This document shows, piece after piece, positions 1 to 15,000 of a stretch of 64,000 bases of DNA; positions within the stretch are counted from its first letter, which is position 1, and every line of letters begins with the position of its first letter. A program made the translations under genes and the position numbers. The stretch is from Mycoplasmopsis pullorum. Lineage in GTDB: Bacteria > Bacillota_I > Bacilli_A > Mycoplasmatales > Metamycoplasmataceae. The stretch covers positions 372,001-436,000 of the forward strand of contig NZ_CP017813.1 in the NCBI RefSeq assembly GCF_001900245.1, in the 5' to 3' direction. The notes below the pieces were generated by a model that was not told where the DNA came from, did no database searches, and saw nothing but the letters and a program-made list of their open reading frames with translations.

Positions 1-2
1 TA

Positions 3-3000
3 TCTTATATAATGGACATTGAATTTGAAATAAAACCAAATATTTTTGAAGATGGAACAATTCCTCTTGATTTTAATTCTAAAGGTGAATCATTTTTTGG
101 TGTATCTAGCATGACGCCACAAAATTCAAAAGATACATATCAAGATAATTATAAAAGAATAGTTTCTGGAAAAGATTATGATAAACGATACTACTGAACA
201 ACAGGATTGATTCGTCATAGTGATAGAAAAGAAACTACTGCTATTCAATTTATAACTAATGAATCAATGAGTTCTGAAGTCGATGCTAGTGATGTTATTC
301 CTTCATCGTCTATTTTAAAAGTATATAGAACAGGTAACACACCTGACAATACAATATTGCCTGATGATAGAAATAAATTGACTGTAGATAGAACTAATCT
401 TACAAATTCTGCAAATAAGAGATCTTTCAAAACTAAAAATAGCTTTATTTTAGAACCAAGTACAATTATTTCTAATCCTTCAAAAACATATAGAGATGAG
501 CTAAAAAAATGAACTAATGATTGATTGTATTTAGAAGTTTCTTTAAATGAGACTAATGATCAAATGAAGTGAAAACCAATAATAAACACTGATAAAAAGT
601 TTACAACTTCAAGAACAAATGCTGGATACGTTGAACAAAATATTACATGAGATTATACTGACTATGAAAAATTAAGAAGACACATAAACTCTAAACAATG
701 ATTAACCAAAGCTCAGAAAGATCATTATCTCCAAAAAATTTTAAATGCTGCTGACAAAAATAATTACTATTCAATATCTGAATTTGAAAGTCTTAAAAAC
801 GAAATTGATAAACATGATAAAGCACAGATGGATGTTGAAGAAGCTTATAATCAAGTGGTTAATTATGTTCTAGATAACAAAACTAAATTCATCTTTGCTT
901 CTGAGAGTAAGAAGCAAGCAGTTGTTAATATTCTAAATGATTATTGAGAAGTTGGTTCTTTCAAAAGTTCATTTAGCAATAATAACGATAGATTTTTAAA
1001 AAGAGATGAGTTTACAAAATTTAAAACTGTAACTTTTTTAAATGATTCATTAAGAACAATCAACTATTATATAAACAATTTGACTAATTTAGATGGTGAT
1101 TCTCGAATTAATGCATATAAAACTTCTATAGAAAAAATCAACGTTATAAAAGACTCTACTTATAATAAAGCAAAATTTCAAAAGTTTTTAACCGCAATTG
1201 AAAATGATGCGGTTCAAGAACTAACTTTAATTACTCCTACAGTTTATGGTAAAAATAATATTGCCAGTCTTACAGTTCTTAAAGAACTTTGAACTTCGCC
1301 ATGAATCAATTTGAATTATTGGGATAAATTAGATGAATTAAAAACTTCAATTCAAACAACTAATTCAATTTATGAAAAAGCAAAAATTATTAATCAAGAA
1401 ATTCAAAATATAAAAACTGCTTCGACTTTAACAGGTGATAATTCACAAAACTATTATTGATATAATTATTTACAAAAATTTAACGATTTATCTATAAATT
1501 CTTTATGAAAAGGTTATTCTTCATTACAAACTCTTGCAACAAAAGAAAATGATTGAAATGAACTATATAAAAGAATTATTGGTACATCAGCAACTGACTC
1601 AAATAACATTTTTTCAGACGCTGCAGATAAATACAAAAAAGATGATAATACAAAGTATATTCCTGAGAATTTAAAAAACATATCAACATTAAAAACAAAT
1701 TATGAAGAAACATTTAAATCGTTAGTTGATAGTTTAGATCTTTCATTTGGTAATGGAGCGAGATTAGTAGAAGAATTTGAAAAGTACGAATACCTTGATA
1801 AAACTACACTTAGAAATTATTGAAGTAAGACAAGCACTCAAAAAACCTATTATTTTGGTGATTTAAGAAATATTTACAACAATAATACTCCATTGAATTT
1901 AAGAAACTTTTCAATTTCATCATCAGACGCTTTAACTTTAATTAAACCTGATCAAACAGCTGTAACTAATGCATTAAAATCTATTTCAAATCATGTTTAT
2001 AGTTTAGCATCAGACGCTATTAAAACTAAAATTGATAATTTATCAGATTTAACCAAAACTAGAAAACAATATTACAAGGCTGAAATAGATAAAATTGTGA
2101 CTTCTAAATCTAGCGTTCTTTATAAGAATGATACTTATTTTACTTCGTTATGAAACGCAGCTCAAGATGAAGATACTGAACAAGCAAGAATTAATCAAAT
2201 AGCAACTCAACTAGCTAGTGGTGCAAATAAATTTGATTATTTAAACAAAAGTCAAACATTAGTTGATAATGCAATTTACACAAATTTTAATGTCGTAAAT
2301 CCACAACAATATCAAAATGTTCGCATCGAGGTGAAAAAAGTTGCTCAAAAAGATCCGATTATCACTGGTGGTCGTGCAAAAGTTAATTATGTGGTTTATT
2401 CTACTAAAGCTCAATACACTCATTTAGCAAGTTACCATAAAACAAATGACGGTAGTGAAGCAATTACCGATGTAAATAATGAAGCAGCATGATTCACATC
2501 TGATTGAGTTACTGACTTTAAAGCGGATGAAGTTCGTGAAAAAGCTCGTTTAGAAGCGTTAAGTTTACAATTTAGTAACAAACATAATAAAATTCACTTA
2601 CCAAGTGAAATTGATAGATCTAATTTTAATAATGAAATTAGCATATCAAATTCAAATACACAAGTAGCATTTAATCCTGTAACTGAAGAAGTAATTGTTG
2701 AAACTTTAACACCTAATGATAAAAATGGAACATTATCATTTACTTATAAAATGAGATCAAAACAAATTACTAATCCAATAGTTGAAACAACTCAAAAGAG
2801 CGCGACAGTTATTACGACTACAAATAAATTTAAAACTGAAGTTGATCGTCTAAATGAAGTTTTAGCTCAAATTAGTGCAACTTTAAAAACTGAAATTGCT
2901 AATAAAGCTAGCCGTTTACCATCACAAGTGCAAAATAATGAAATTGAATTTAATGATTTAGCAAGTCAATATAATGCAAAAGTAATTTTAAGCAACCTAA

Positions 3001-6000
3001 GTTCAAATAATGATACTGGAGTCTTAAATGTTACCTATAAATTGCAATCAACACGTGCTAATTACACTGATGTAGTTTCGACAAATACTAAAGATTTAAA
3101 TAAAAGTGGATTTTTAACTCTTCTTGAACAAAAAAGACGTGAGGTTCTAAAATTAGTTGACGACAGCACTTTATTGACTAAACCTGAAAAAACAGATTTT
3201 AGAAACCAAGTAAATGCTGCCGATACAATTCCAAAATTAAATACTTTAGAACAAAAAATCAAAATTACTGAATTAGTTAATAAAGTTAATCAATATACAT
3301 ACTTAAATAATGCTCAAGCAAATCATGTTAAAGATCAAATTCGTGCTTCAAGAGACTATGAATCAGCTAACTTAATTTACAATGATGCTAGTGATTTAAA
3401 TGATTCAATGAAAGAATTACATGAAGAAGTAATCTCGGAATTGAGTCAACTAACCAATCAAGTAATTAGTGATAACCAAGACACTTCTGATAAAGTTAAT
3501 ATCAATTATACTTTAGCAAGTGCTGATAAAAAATCTACTTATGACAATGCTTTAAGAACAGCACAAACTTTACTTAATAAAGCTAATGGTGCAAATGAAT
3601 CTAATCCAGATAATATAACTTTAAACTTAAGTACTGCGTTTGCACAATTAGACGGTACTCAAAATGAAACTAGATTACACAATCAAATTGATGCATTAAC
3701 TCACTTAAATACGACACAAAAATCAAAACTTAAAGCTTCAATTTCAAGATCAAAATCTTTAAGTTCTGCTGAAGCAATTGTAACTAAAGCGACAGACTTA
3801 GATACTGAAATTGCAAATATAGAAGCTAAAATTAATGAAGCTCAAGAACTTAAAACTAAAACTATTTATACTGGTGAAGATAATAAAGGACCTTTTGATA
3901 GTGCTTTAAGTACTGCGACTCAAACATTAAATGACATTAAATCAAATGATTTAGATAGTTTCGGTTCAGCTCTTTTAGAAGCTAAAGCGACCGAATTAAC
4001 AAATAAAACAGCGAATTTAACAACCGCAATTGCTAACTTAGATGGTGAACGTAAACAGTTTAAAAATGATTTAAAAACAAAATGAAACTTATTAGAAGAA
4101 ACTGAAATAAATAACTTAGTTCAAAAAGTCGATTCAATTCCTAAAACTGATTTTAACGACACTAAAAAAGCTCAAATTATTCAAGAAGGATTTGACTTAA
4201 CTAAAACCAAAGCTAGAACACGCTTATCAAGTACTTCATTACCTAATAATGAATTTCTAAACTTGAATAAAGCTGAATTGGATGGTTATGTAGGACTTGT
4301 TAATTTACAATCATCAAATCCAAAAACAACTGGAAAATATGATCAAAAAATTGCAGACCAATTGAATGATGCTAAAGCTGATAATAAAACCAAACAAGAT
4401 GCAATTGATGCAATTAATACTCTTGATACATTAACACAAGATCAAAAAAATATTTTTATTAATAGTGTTAAAGATCAAGTTGTTGCTAGTGCTTTAAAAC
4501 ACCAAAATGACGCAATAGCATTAAATAATGCAATCAAAGATCTTAAAAATGTTGTTTTAGAAAAAGCAAAGGATTTAGCAGATGATGATACATTAGAACA
4601 TATAAATATGTTTAATGCTGCTAAAACAGACAAAAAATATAGACTTGCAGACACAGATAAACAAACTACATATGATAATAAATTAACACAAATACAAACA
4701 GCAGTGTCAAAATCTAACGTTCAAAAATCTGAAATTGAAGGATTAAAACAACCATTCTTAGATGCATTTAATGCTTTGAATGGTCTAGATAATGAAACAA
4801 GATTACATAATCAAATCGATGCTTTAAGTAAGTTAACTCTAGATCAAAAAACCAATCTTAAAAAATTAGTTTCTGCTGCTAATTCTTTAGTTGATGCGGA
4901 AGCTATTGTTGCAAAAGCAACAACCTTAAATGATGCAATTACTGCATTAGAAACTAAAATTGCAAAAGCAAAAGAAGTTAAAGGTCAAACTATTTATATT
5001 GGCGAAGATAATAAAACTCCTTTTGATGATGCTCTTAGTGGTGCCGAATCTACATTATCAACTCTTAAATCGGACAATTTAGAAAGTTCTAGTGCAGTTG
5101 ATTTACAATCAAAAGCAACCGATTTAAACGGAAAAGAAACAGCACTTCAAAATGCAATTGATAATTTAGACGGTATTCGAAAACAATTCAAAAAAGATCT
5201 TGCACAAAAATGAACCTTATTAGATGAAAGTGAAAAAAATGCGTTAATTAACAAAGTTGATACTATTGATAAAAACCAATTTAACGATGCTAAAAAAGAA
5301 GAAATCGTTAAAGAGGGATTCACAGTTGCTAAAACTAAAGCAAAAAATAGATTATCAACGAGTCCTTTCCCTAATGTCGAATTTGAAAACCTTAATGAAG
5401 CTGAGTTAAATGCAATTGCTACAAAAATTGATTCAGATGTTGATACTCCTTTTAATATTAATGCAGAAAAATACGATCAATCTGTTGTTAATACCTTAAA
5501 TGAAGCTAAATCAATTAATGATCAAAAACAAGAAGCAATTAATAAGATAAATGATAAGTCTGAACAAGGTGAATATCCTAATTTAACAGATAACCAAAGA
5601 GCTGAATTTGTCAAATCAATCAAAGCTCAACCGCTTGCTAAAACTCAGGAAACTCTTGTTAGTGCAAAACAACTTAATCAAGCAATCGCAGAAGCAAAAG
5701 GTGTAGCTTTAGAAAAAGAAAAAGAATTAACACAAAATACTGGTTTAACTTTTGAAGAAATACCAAGTAATTCAAAAAGCAAACCAAAATATAAATTCGC
5801 AACCAATCAAGCTGATTATGATTCAAAATTAACTGAGTTATTAAATTATCTCAAATCAGACAATCCTTTACCAACTCCAGAAAAAATCAAGCAAAAATTA
5901 GAAGCCTTTAAGAGTGCTTATGACGCACTAAATGGTGATGAAAAATTAAATGCATTAAAAAATGAAGTTAACAATTTAACACATCTAAGCGAGACACAAA

Positions 6001-9000
6001 GAAATCAAATTAAAGAGTCAATTTCAAATAGCGACTCATTAGCATCTGCAAGTGAAATTTTAGAAAAAGCAAAAGAGTTCAATCAAGCAATTGGTAACTT
6101 AAAAACTAAAATTCAAGATGCTAAAGCTAAAAAGCAAGATGAGATTTATACTAGTGATACAAGTGAGAAAAAACAAACTTTTGACCAAGCAATTACCGCT
6201 GCTGAAACTGCTTTAGGTAATTACGAAAGTGCTAGTCTAGATGCGTTAAATGCAACTGAACTTTCTGAAAAAGCGAATGCAGTTAATATTGATACTTCAA
6301 CTTTAAATACTGCAATTAACCAATTAGATGGAAAAAGACAAGCACTTCGTGATGAAATTAACGCTTATGATAGTGAATTAATTTCTGCTGCTGACAAACA
6401 AACTTATATTACTCAAATCGATTCACTAAATCAAACAAATCCTGAAACAACTGATTCAAAACGGATTTTAGATGAAGCTTTTGCCGCTGCTAAAAATAAA
6501 GCAAAAGAAATTGTTAGTGGTTTAGGTAATTTAAGTGAAGCAGACAAAAAGAAATATAAAGATCTTTTAGAAGTAGCAGTTAAAGGTTTACCAACAGCTC
6601 CAGATAGTAATCTAAAAACAATTCTTGAACAAGCTAAAAATGATAATAATGCTAAACAAGAAGCAATTGAACGTATCAAAAATTTAGATAACTTAACCAA
6701 AGAACAAAAAGATGAGTTCGAGAAACAAATTAAAGAAGCTGAAACAAGTCAAGTTTCAAATATTGAAACTACTGCGACTGACTTAAACAACGCAATTCCG
6801 GATGCTAAGGAAAAACTTGCTCAATTACAAGCTAAAAAAGACGAAATTAAGTACAAGTGAGCCGATTTAACAAATAAAAAGGATTTTGATGGCAAATTGC
6901 AAGCACTTAATGATTTAATTACTTCAACAGGAGCAACTAAGGAAAAACTGGAAGAAGCTGAGAGTAATTTAAATAATTCATATAATGCTCTTAATGGCGA
7001 CACAAAACATGACCAATTAAACGCAAAAATTGACCAATTAACTTATTTAGGCGCAAATCAAAGAAAACAACTTAAAGATAAGATTGTAACATTTGATGAT
7101 TATGAAAAAGCTAAAGAATTAGTAAATAATGCTCAAACAATTAACGATGCAATTAAGAAATTAGAAGAAAAAATTGCAGATGCAAATACTACTAAATCTG
7201 ATGAAGTTTATACCTTAGATGAACAAACTAAAAAGACTGCATTTGACACTGCCTTAAGTCATGCAAATGATAAATTAAGAGAATACAAAACTCTTGATTT
7301 AACAACTTTAGATAATGATTCGACGACTACTAAAAAAGCTGAAATTGAAAAAGAAGTTAATGATTTAGATACTGAAATTAACAAATTAGACGGATATCGT
7401 CACGCATTTAAAGAATCATTAAAAGGTAAATGACATTTATTAACTGATGATTTAGCACCTTTAAATGCAATGGTGGATAAACCTAACTTCCCTAAAAAAC
7501 CAGAAACAGTTAATAAAGAAGAAGTTTGAAATGAAGGTTTAAGAATTGCTAAAACAAAAGCAACTGAAAAATTAAACTCAACCACATACAACAATTTATC
7601 AGCAGCTGATTTACAAACTTTAAAAACTGAAGTTACTCAAGCAACTTTAAATTCAAATGCTCAAAATGACACAAATCAAAAATTTGATGATGCAGTAAAA
7701 GCGATATTAGATAAAGCTCAAGAACAAAATCAAGCAAAACAAAATGCAATGAACGCAATTGATGCTTTAGATAATTTAACTAATGAGCAAAAAACTAAAT
7801 GAAAAGAAAAAGTTAAAGCTGATGTTGTTGCTCAAGCACAAAATATCAAGAATGATGCGACTGCATTAGATACTGCAATTAAAGCATTAAAAGACGAAGC
7901 TTTAAGCGAACTTAAACAATTAAGCAAGAATCCGGCTTTAGATGCTAATTCTATGTTTAGTGCAGACAAAATTGCTGATAAATATAAACTCGCTGATGCA
8001 AATCTTAAAACTGAATATGACAAACAATTAGCAAGTATTCAAACTTTAATTTCTAAAGTCGATGTAACTAAAGATGAAATTGAAACTGCTAAAAGTGCAT
8101 TAAATACAGCCTTTAGTGCTCTTAATGGTGATACTAAATTAAGCGAACTGGAAAAAGAAATTGACAAATTAACCAATTTAAGTGATGAACAAAGAACAAA
8201 ACTTAAAGAATCAATTGCTAATGCCGAAACACAAGATAAAGCAAGCGAAATTGTCGACAAAGCTCGTGAATTAAATACCAAAATTGGTGATTTAAAAGCA
8301 AAAATTCAAGAAGCTAAAGATAAACAAAACGATCCAATTTATACTAAAGACACTCAAAATAAAAAATCAACTTTTGATGAAGCAATTAAAGCTGCTGAGA
8401 TAGCTTTAGAAAATATTCTTAAAGAGGATTTAGGTACTTTAGATGCAACTCAAATCGCTGCTAAAGCAAGTGAAGTTGAAAACCAGATTAATACTTTAGA
8501 TACTGCAATTAATCAATTAGACGGTAAAAAACAAGCTCTTAGAGATGAAATTAATGCTTATAGTTCTGAATTAATCGCTGATAAGCAACCATATTTAGAC
8601 AATATTGAGCAATTAGATCGTGTAAATCCTGATCAAACTCAAGCAGATGCAATTCTTAAAGAAGCTTTTGATGCGGCTAAAGATAAAGCAAAAGAAATTG
8701 TTAATGGTTTAACTAATTTAAGTGAGACAGATAAAAATAGTTTTAATACTCAATTAGAGTCTGCAAATAAAGGTACTTCACAAAGTCCTGATAGTGAATT
8801 AAATACAATTATTGCTAATGCTAAAGCTGCTGATAAGACTAAACAAGATGCAATTGATCGAATCAAGAAATTACCTAACTTGAATGATGAGCAAAAAAAT
8901 GAGTTTGAAAGACAAATTAAAACCGGTCAAGCTGCGGATGTAACAACAATTGAAGACAAAGCAAAAGCTCTTAATGATGCAATTCCTTCAACTAAGACAT

Positions 9001-12000
9001 TAGTTGAAACTAAAGAATTAAACAAAAATGATATCAACTATAAATGAGCAGATCAAGGTCTTAAAAATACTTTTGATGAAAAACTTAAAGCTCTAAAAGA
9101 TTTAATTGAATCAATAGATGCAACCGCCGAATTAATTGCTAATGCTAAAACCGACTTAGAAAATGCATATAATGCTTTAAATGGTGATACTAAACACGAA
9201 AATCTTAATAATAAGATCGATACACTTACAAGTTTAGATGAGACTCAAAGACAAGCACTTAAAGAAAAAATTAAGAGTTTTGATGATTATACTAAAGCTA
9301 AAAAATTAGTCACAAATGCACAAAATCTTAATGATGCAATTAAGACACTTCAAGATAAAATCTCTACCGCTGAAAATACTAAATCAGAACCAGTTTATAC
9401 TTTAGAAGAAAAATCGAAAAAAGATACTTTCGATCAAGCAGTCAAAATTGCTCAAGATGATGTTAAGTCATATCAAGGTATTGATGTAACTAATTTAGAT
9501 GAGGAGATAGTTACTGCTAAAAAAGCTGAAATTGCAACTAAAGTAACTAATTTACAAGCTGAAATTGATAAATTAGACGGATATCGTCATGCGTTTAAAG
9601 AATCATTAAAAGGTAAATGAAACTTATTAGAAGAATCTGACTTAACCACATTAAATAATATGGTTGATGAAGAAAACTTCCCTAAAAATCCTCAATTAGA
9701 CGATAAAAGAAGAGTTTGAAATAAAGGATTAGAATTAGCCGCTGCTAAAGCAAAAGCTAAATTAATTCAAGATAATTATGCAAACCTTTCAAGTGCTGAT
9801 TTGGATACTCTTAAGCAAGAAGTTTCAAATGCTCAACTTAATGAAAGTGCCGAAACTCAAGCTGATCAAAAATTTGATGATGCTGTGCAAGCAATTTTAA
9901 CTAAAGCGACTCAACAAAATCAAGAAAAACAAGCTAAAATTGCCGAAATTCAAAACTTAAGCAACTTAAATCAATCGCAAAAAGATGCTTTAATCCAAGA
10001 AGTTAAAGGTTCATTACATTCGCAAGCTCAAAGTGTGCTTGAAAAAGCTAAAACTCTTGATGAAAAAATGAAGCAGTTAAAAGATAAAGTTGCTGAAGAG
10101 TCTACAAATAAAGCTTTAGACGCATACCAAAATTCTTCTGAAAGTGTTAAAAAAGCATACAAAAATGCATTAGAAAATGCAAAAAATGTTATTAATAACC
10201 AACCTGCAAATAATGGAGTTTCAATTCCAGCAAATGCTGATGCAACTCAAGTTGATCAATTAATTAGTGCTTTAGATATAGCTTTAGTTGTTATTAAGAA
10301 AGTCGCAGCTAAAAATGTTGTTGATAATCTAAACAATCTTTCTAAAACTGAAAAGAATGAGTATAAAAATCAAATTGATCAAGCTAATACTCCAGAAGAA
10401 GCTGAAACTATCAAAGAAAAAGCTAAAAATGCAAATGATAAAAAACAAGAATACATTGATCGAATTAATCAAACACCTGGCTTAAGCGAAGAAGAAAAAC
10501 AAGATTATATTAATCGAATCAAAGACACAAAATTTGATAGTAGTGAAGCAAATAATGACCAAAAATTCGAAAATATTGTTCTTGATGCAACAAAACAAGG
10601 ACTAAAAAATCAAATTGATGGAACTTACATTTACTTAAATCCAAAACAAAAAGAAGATTTAAAAAACTTAATTGATTCTAAAACGACAATTGCAGAAGCT
10701 CAAGAAGCATTTAATTCATATTCGGAATTAAATGAAAAAATGAAAAAACTTAAAGATGAAGTAATTCCTGCAATTGAAGCAAAAGTTGAACAAGATCTAA
10801 ATAAAAAATACTCAAAAGCAACTGCGACAACTAAAGATGCTTTTGATGCACAATTAGCATCTGCTAAAGATTTATTAACTTCAAGCACAGACAATGGTGA
10901 AAATACTTTAGGAACTTTTATTGCTGATGTTAATACTGATAATAGTTTAGAAAACTTGTTTGCTAAATTAGATGGTGAAATTGTTGTAGCTAAAGAAAAC
11001 ATTAGCGATAAAACTCAATTTGAAAATCTAAATGAGAGTGAAATTGAAAAATTAAGTGAAAAATTAGATGCAATCAATTTATTAGATAGTGATTATGCAA
11101 CTCAAATTTCTAAAATAATTGATCAAGCAAGTGCAATTAACACTGCTAAACAAGAACGTATTAATCAAATTAATGGTTTAACCAATTTAAGTAATGAAAC
11201 TTCAGACGCTAAACCTGTTTCAGAAAAACAAGCTTTAATTAATGAAATTAAAAATACAGTTGTTGAAATTAATGCAAATGCAAATCCAGTTTCAATTACT
11301 CAAGATAGTGCAAACGCATTAGATGCGATTGTACTTAAAGCTCAAAAACAAGATTTAATTAATCAAATTAATACAGCTTATGAACACTTAAATCCAAAAC
11401 AAAAACAAGATTTAATTAGTGCAATTCAAGACGCAAATGACTTAAATACAGCACAAAACGCATTTAATGATGCTGCAAATGTTAATACTAATATGAAGTC
11501 ATTAAAAGACATTGTTAAAGAATTTACTGATAAAAATGTTGCTAATTTAGATGATTATAAATTTGCTTCTGATCCTGCAAAACAATACTATGATGATGTT
11601 TTTGCTGCTGCAAAAGAATTAATTAACTCAAGTCAAAATGATGGAAATGCAAATCCTAGTTTAACAACACTAATTGCAGATAATTTAACTTTAGGAAGTC
11701 TTAAAGAAGCATTTGCAAATCTTGATGGACTTAAAAATAAAGCGATAAAAGCTGTTAAAGTATTAGATAATTTAAACCCTACTGAAGTGCAAAAATTAAG
11801 CAATGAAATTAATAATGTTTCAAATACTGATGCGAACAAAGCTCAATTAATTGATGCAATTGTTGATAAAGCTAACGAATACAATCAAGCTAAAGCAGAT
11901 ACAATTGCTGAATTAGAGAAATTAACTGATTTAACTAAAGAGCAATTAAAAGATTATGTTAAACAAGTTAGAGAAGTAGAATTTACTGACACTGACCAAA

Positions 12001-15000
12001 ATCCAAGTGCTCAAGATAAATTAGACAAAATCTTGGATAATGCTAAAAAACAAGGTTATAAAAACTTAATTGATCAATTAAATTCGATTAACCAAAACCA
12101 AAAAGATGCTTATAAAGCTCGTATTAATAATGCTCAAGATGAAGCAAAAATTAATGAAATTCTTGAGGAAGCTCGTGCTTATGATGAATTAAAAGCAAAA
12201 GCGGATGCATTAAAAATTGAATTAGACAATTACAAAAATACAATCGATTATCGTTTATCTGAAGATGAATTTAAAACAAGTTATGATGATAAATTGACTG
12301 ATTTAGCCAATGAAATTAATGATCAAAGTCACGCAAATGATTTAGCTGCATTGCAAGAATTAGTTAAAAAAGCTCAACAAGCAAAAAAAGCTTTAAATGG
12401 AATTGAAAAGAATTCGGAAATTGCTCAAGCTATCGAGAAGTTAAACAATTTAAGTACAGAGCAACAAACACAACTTAAAACTCTAGTTGAAGCTCAAAAT
12501 TCTTTAGCAGATGCACAAAGAATCAATCAAAACGCGACTGACTTAAATACTAAATTGACTGAACTAAAAGCAAAATTAACTGATGCAAATGAAGTTCAAA
12601 GTCAACCAATTTATCTTTTAGAATCGCAAAATGAGAAAGATGCATTGAATAACGCAATTACTCAAGCAGATCAATTGCTAAGTGACGTGCAAAATACTCA
12701 ATTTGATCAAAATAATTTAACTAATTTAACAACTTTAGCTAAAGATGCACAAGCTAAAACTGAATCATTAAATAATGCGTTCGAACAATTAAATGGTGTG
12801 CACAAAGATTTAATTGCAAAAATTGATGAATTTGAATTATTAACTCCTGAACAAAAAGCAACATTAAAAGAAGCTGTAAAAACATTTGATAAAAACTTGA
12901 CTAAAGAACAAGTTTTAAGTCATTTAGAAAATTATTTAGAAAATTCAAAATCAAATGCACAAACACAAGTAGCTGAATTAAGTAATTTAAGTGACATTGA
13001 AAAAGATGCTTACAAACAAAAATTGAAAAATGCAACCTTAAAATACCAAAATTCAACCAATTCAGATTGAGTAATTCAAGATCAAGATGAAAATAATACA
13101 AAATTAAAATTTGATCATGATGTGATTGCTATCTTAGAACAAGCACAAGCAGATAATGCTGCAAAACAAGTTTTAATTAATCATATTAATAATGATTTAG
13201 CAAACATAACTCAAAATCAAAAAGCTACTTTAGTAAATAAAGTTAAAGCTGCAGATGTATCGCAAATAACAGGTTTAACTAAATATGCTGATGATTTAGA
13301 TAAAGCGATGTTAGATTATAAAAATGAAAACTTTGGTGATATCAAAAACGAAATTGACTATACACAGGCTTCGAGCGAAAATCAAAAGGCTTTTGACGTA
13401 CAACTTGAAAACCAAAAGAATAATACTAACGTTCAAAATGGAGCTGATTTTAATTTAGTTACAGTTAAAGCTGAACATGCTAAATTAATCGAAGCTCGTG
13501 AAGCTCTTGATGGTGAAGAACGTTTAGCAGAAGCCAAAGCTAAGGCTAAAGCGAAAGTTAACAATGAATATAATAACTTAAGCGATACACAAAAAGTAGC
13601 TGCTAAAAATCTAATTGATAAGCAAAATACAATTGCAGATGTTGAAGCTAAAGATGTTAATCATTCAGCTCTTAATTCAGCAACCGAATTGTTAAACAAA
13701 CATATTTCTGAAGAAGCTGCAACCAAAGCAGATATTAAATATACTGGTTCAGAAGAAGCAAAACGTCAAGCATATGATGATGCTATTGCAGCTGCTAAAG
13801 AATTGCAAGCAAAATTACAAGAATCAAATACAGTAGCCGATGAATTACTTAATACTCAAGCAATTCAAGATATAAATGATGGAGTTCAAAGTGCATTGGA
13901 TGCTCTAAATGGTGAACAAAATATGCAAAAAGTTCGCAATGATGCAAACAATGTAATTGATTCATTAGAAGAATTAAACCAAGCTCAAAAAGATAGTTTA
14001 AAACAAACTATTTCAAAACAAACAACTCCTGAAGCGGTTGCACAAGAAACTGCAAAAGCGCGTGAACTTGATGCGGCAATGGAAAAATTAAATGACGTGT
14101 ATGAAGTCGAGTTGGTTGACAAAACTAAAGAATCGATTCGTTATATCAATGCAGATGAAAACTTGCAAAAAAATTATGATGATGCATTGCTTGAAGCTGC
14201 AAAAGTTTCAAAAGTTGATGAAAACCAAACCAATAAGAAAACTGCATTAGTTGATATTAAGGCTGTTAAAGAATTAGCAACAAACCTAGAAAATACCAAA
14301 ACTGCATTAAATGGTGATGAAAAACTAAACGAAGCTCACAATAACGCTGAAGAATTTATTAACAACTTAAAACACCTTAATGATGCACAAAAAGCAGAAT
14401 TAATCAAACAAGCAAAAGAGAAAGATTCAATTGCTCAAACTGAAGCAATTAAAGATAAAGCTCAAAAACTTGATGATGCAATGAAAGATTTAAAAGATGC
14501 AATTGTGACTGTTGAAAAAGAATTGCAAGCAAATCCAGTTAAATACGACAATGCCGATCAAGAATTAAAAGATGCATACGATCAAATTGCTAAAATTGCT
14601 AAAGATTTAGTTGATCCAAGTGGAGAAAATAAAGATCAAAATGCAGTTGAAACAATCAAAAATAGCTTAATTGATGCTAAAAATGCATTAAATGGTGATG
14701 CAAAACTCGCCAAAGATAAGAATGATTTAATTAATGAAATCACTCAAAATCCTGACTTGACTCCAAGTCAAAAAGATAAGTTAGTTGAAGTTGTAAATCA
14801 AGCAAGTAACAGTGACGAGCTTGAAAAAGCAAAAGAATTATTTGATACTATTAAGTCGAAAATGGAAGAGTTACGGAATGTACAAAAACAAGCAAAAGAG
14901 TTACAAAATAGTGACAAATATGCAAATGCAAGTGTCCAAACTCGCCAACCTTTAGATCAATATATTGTTAAAAATGATGAATTCTTAAATTCTGATTTAA

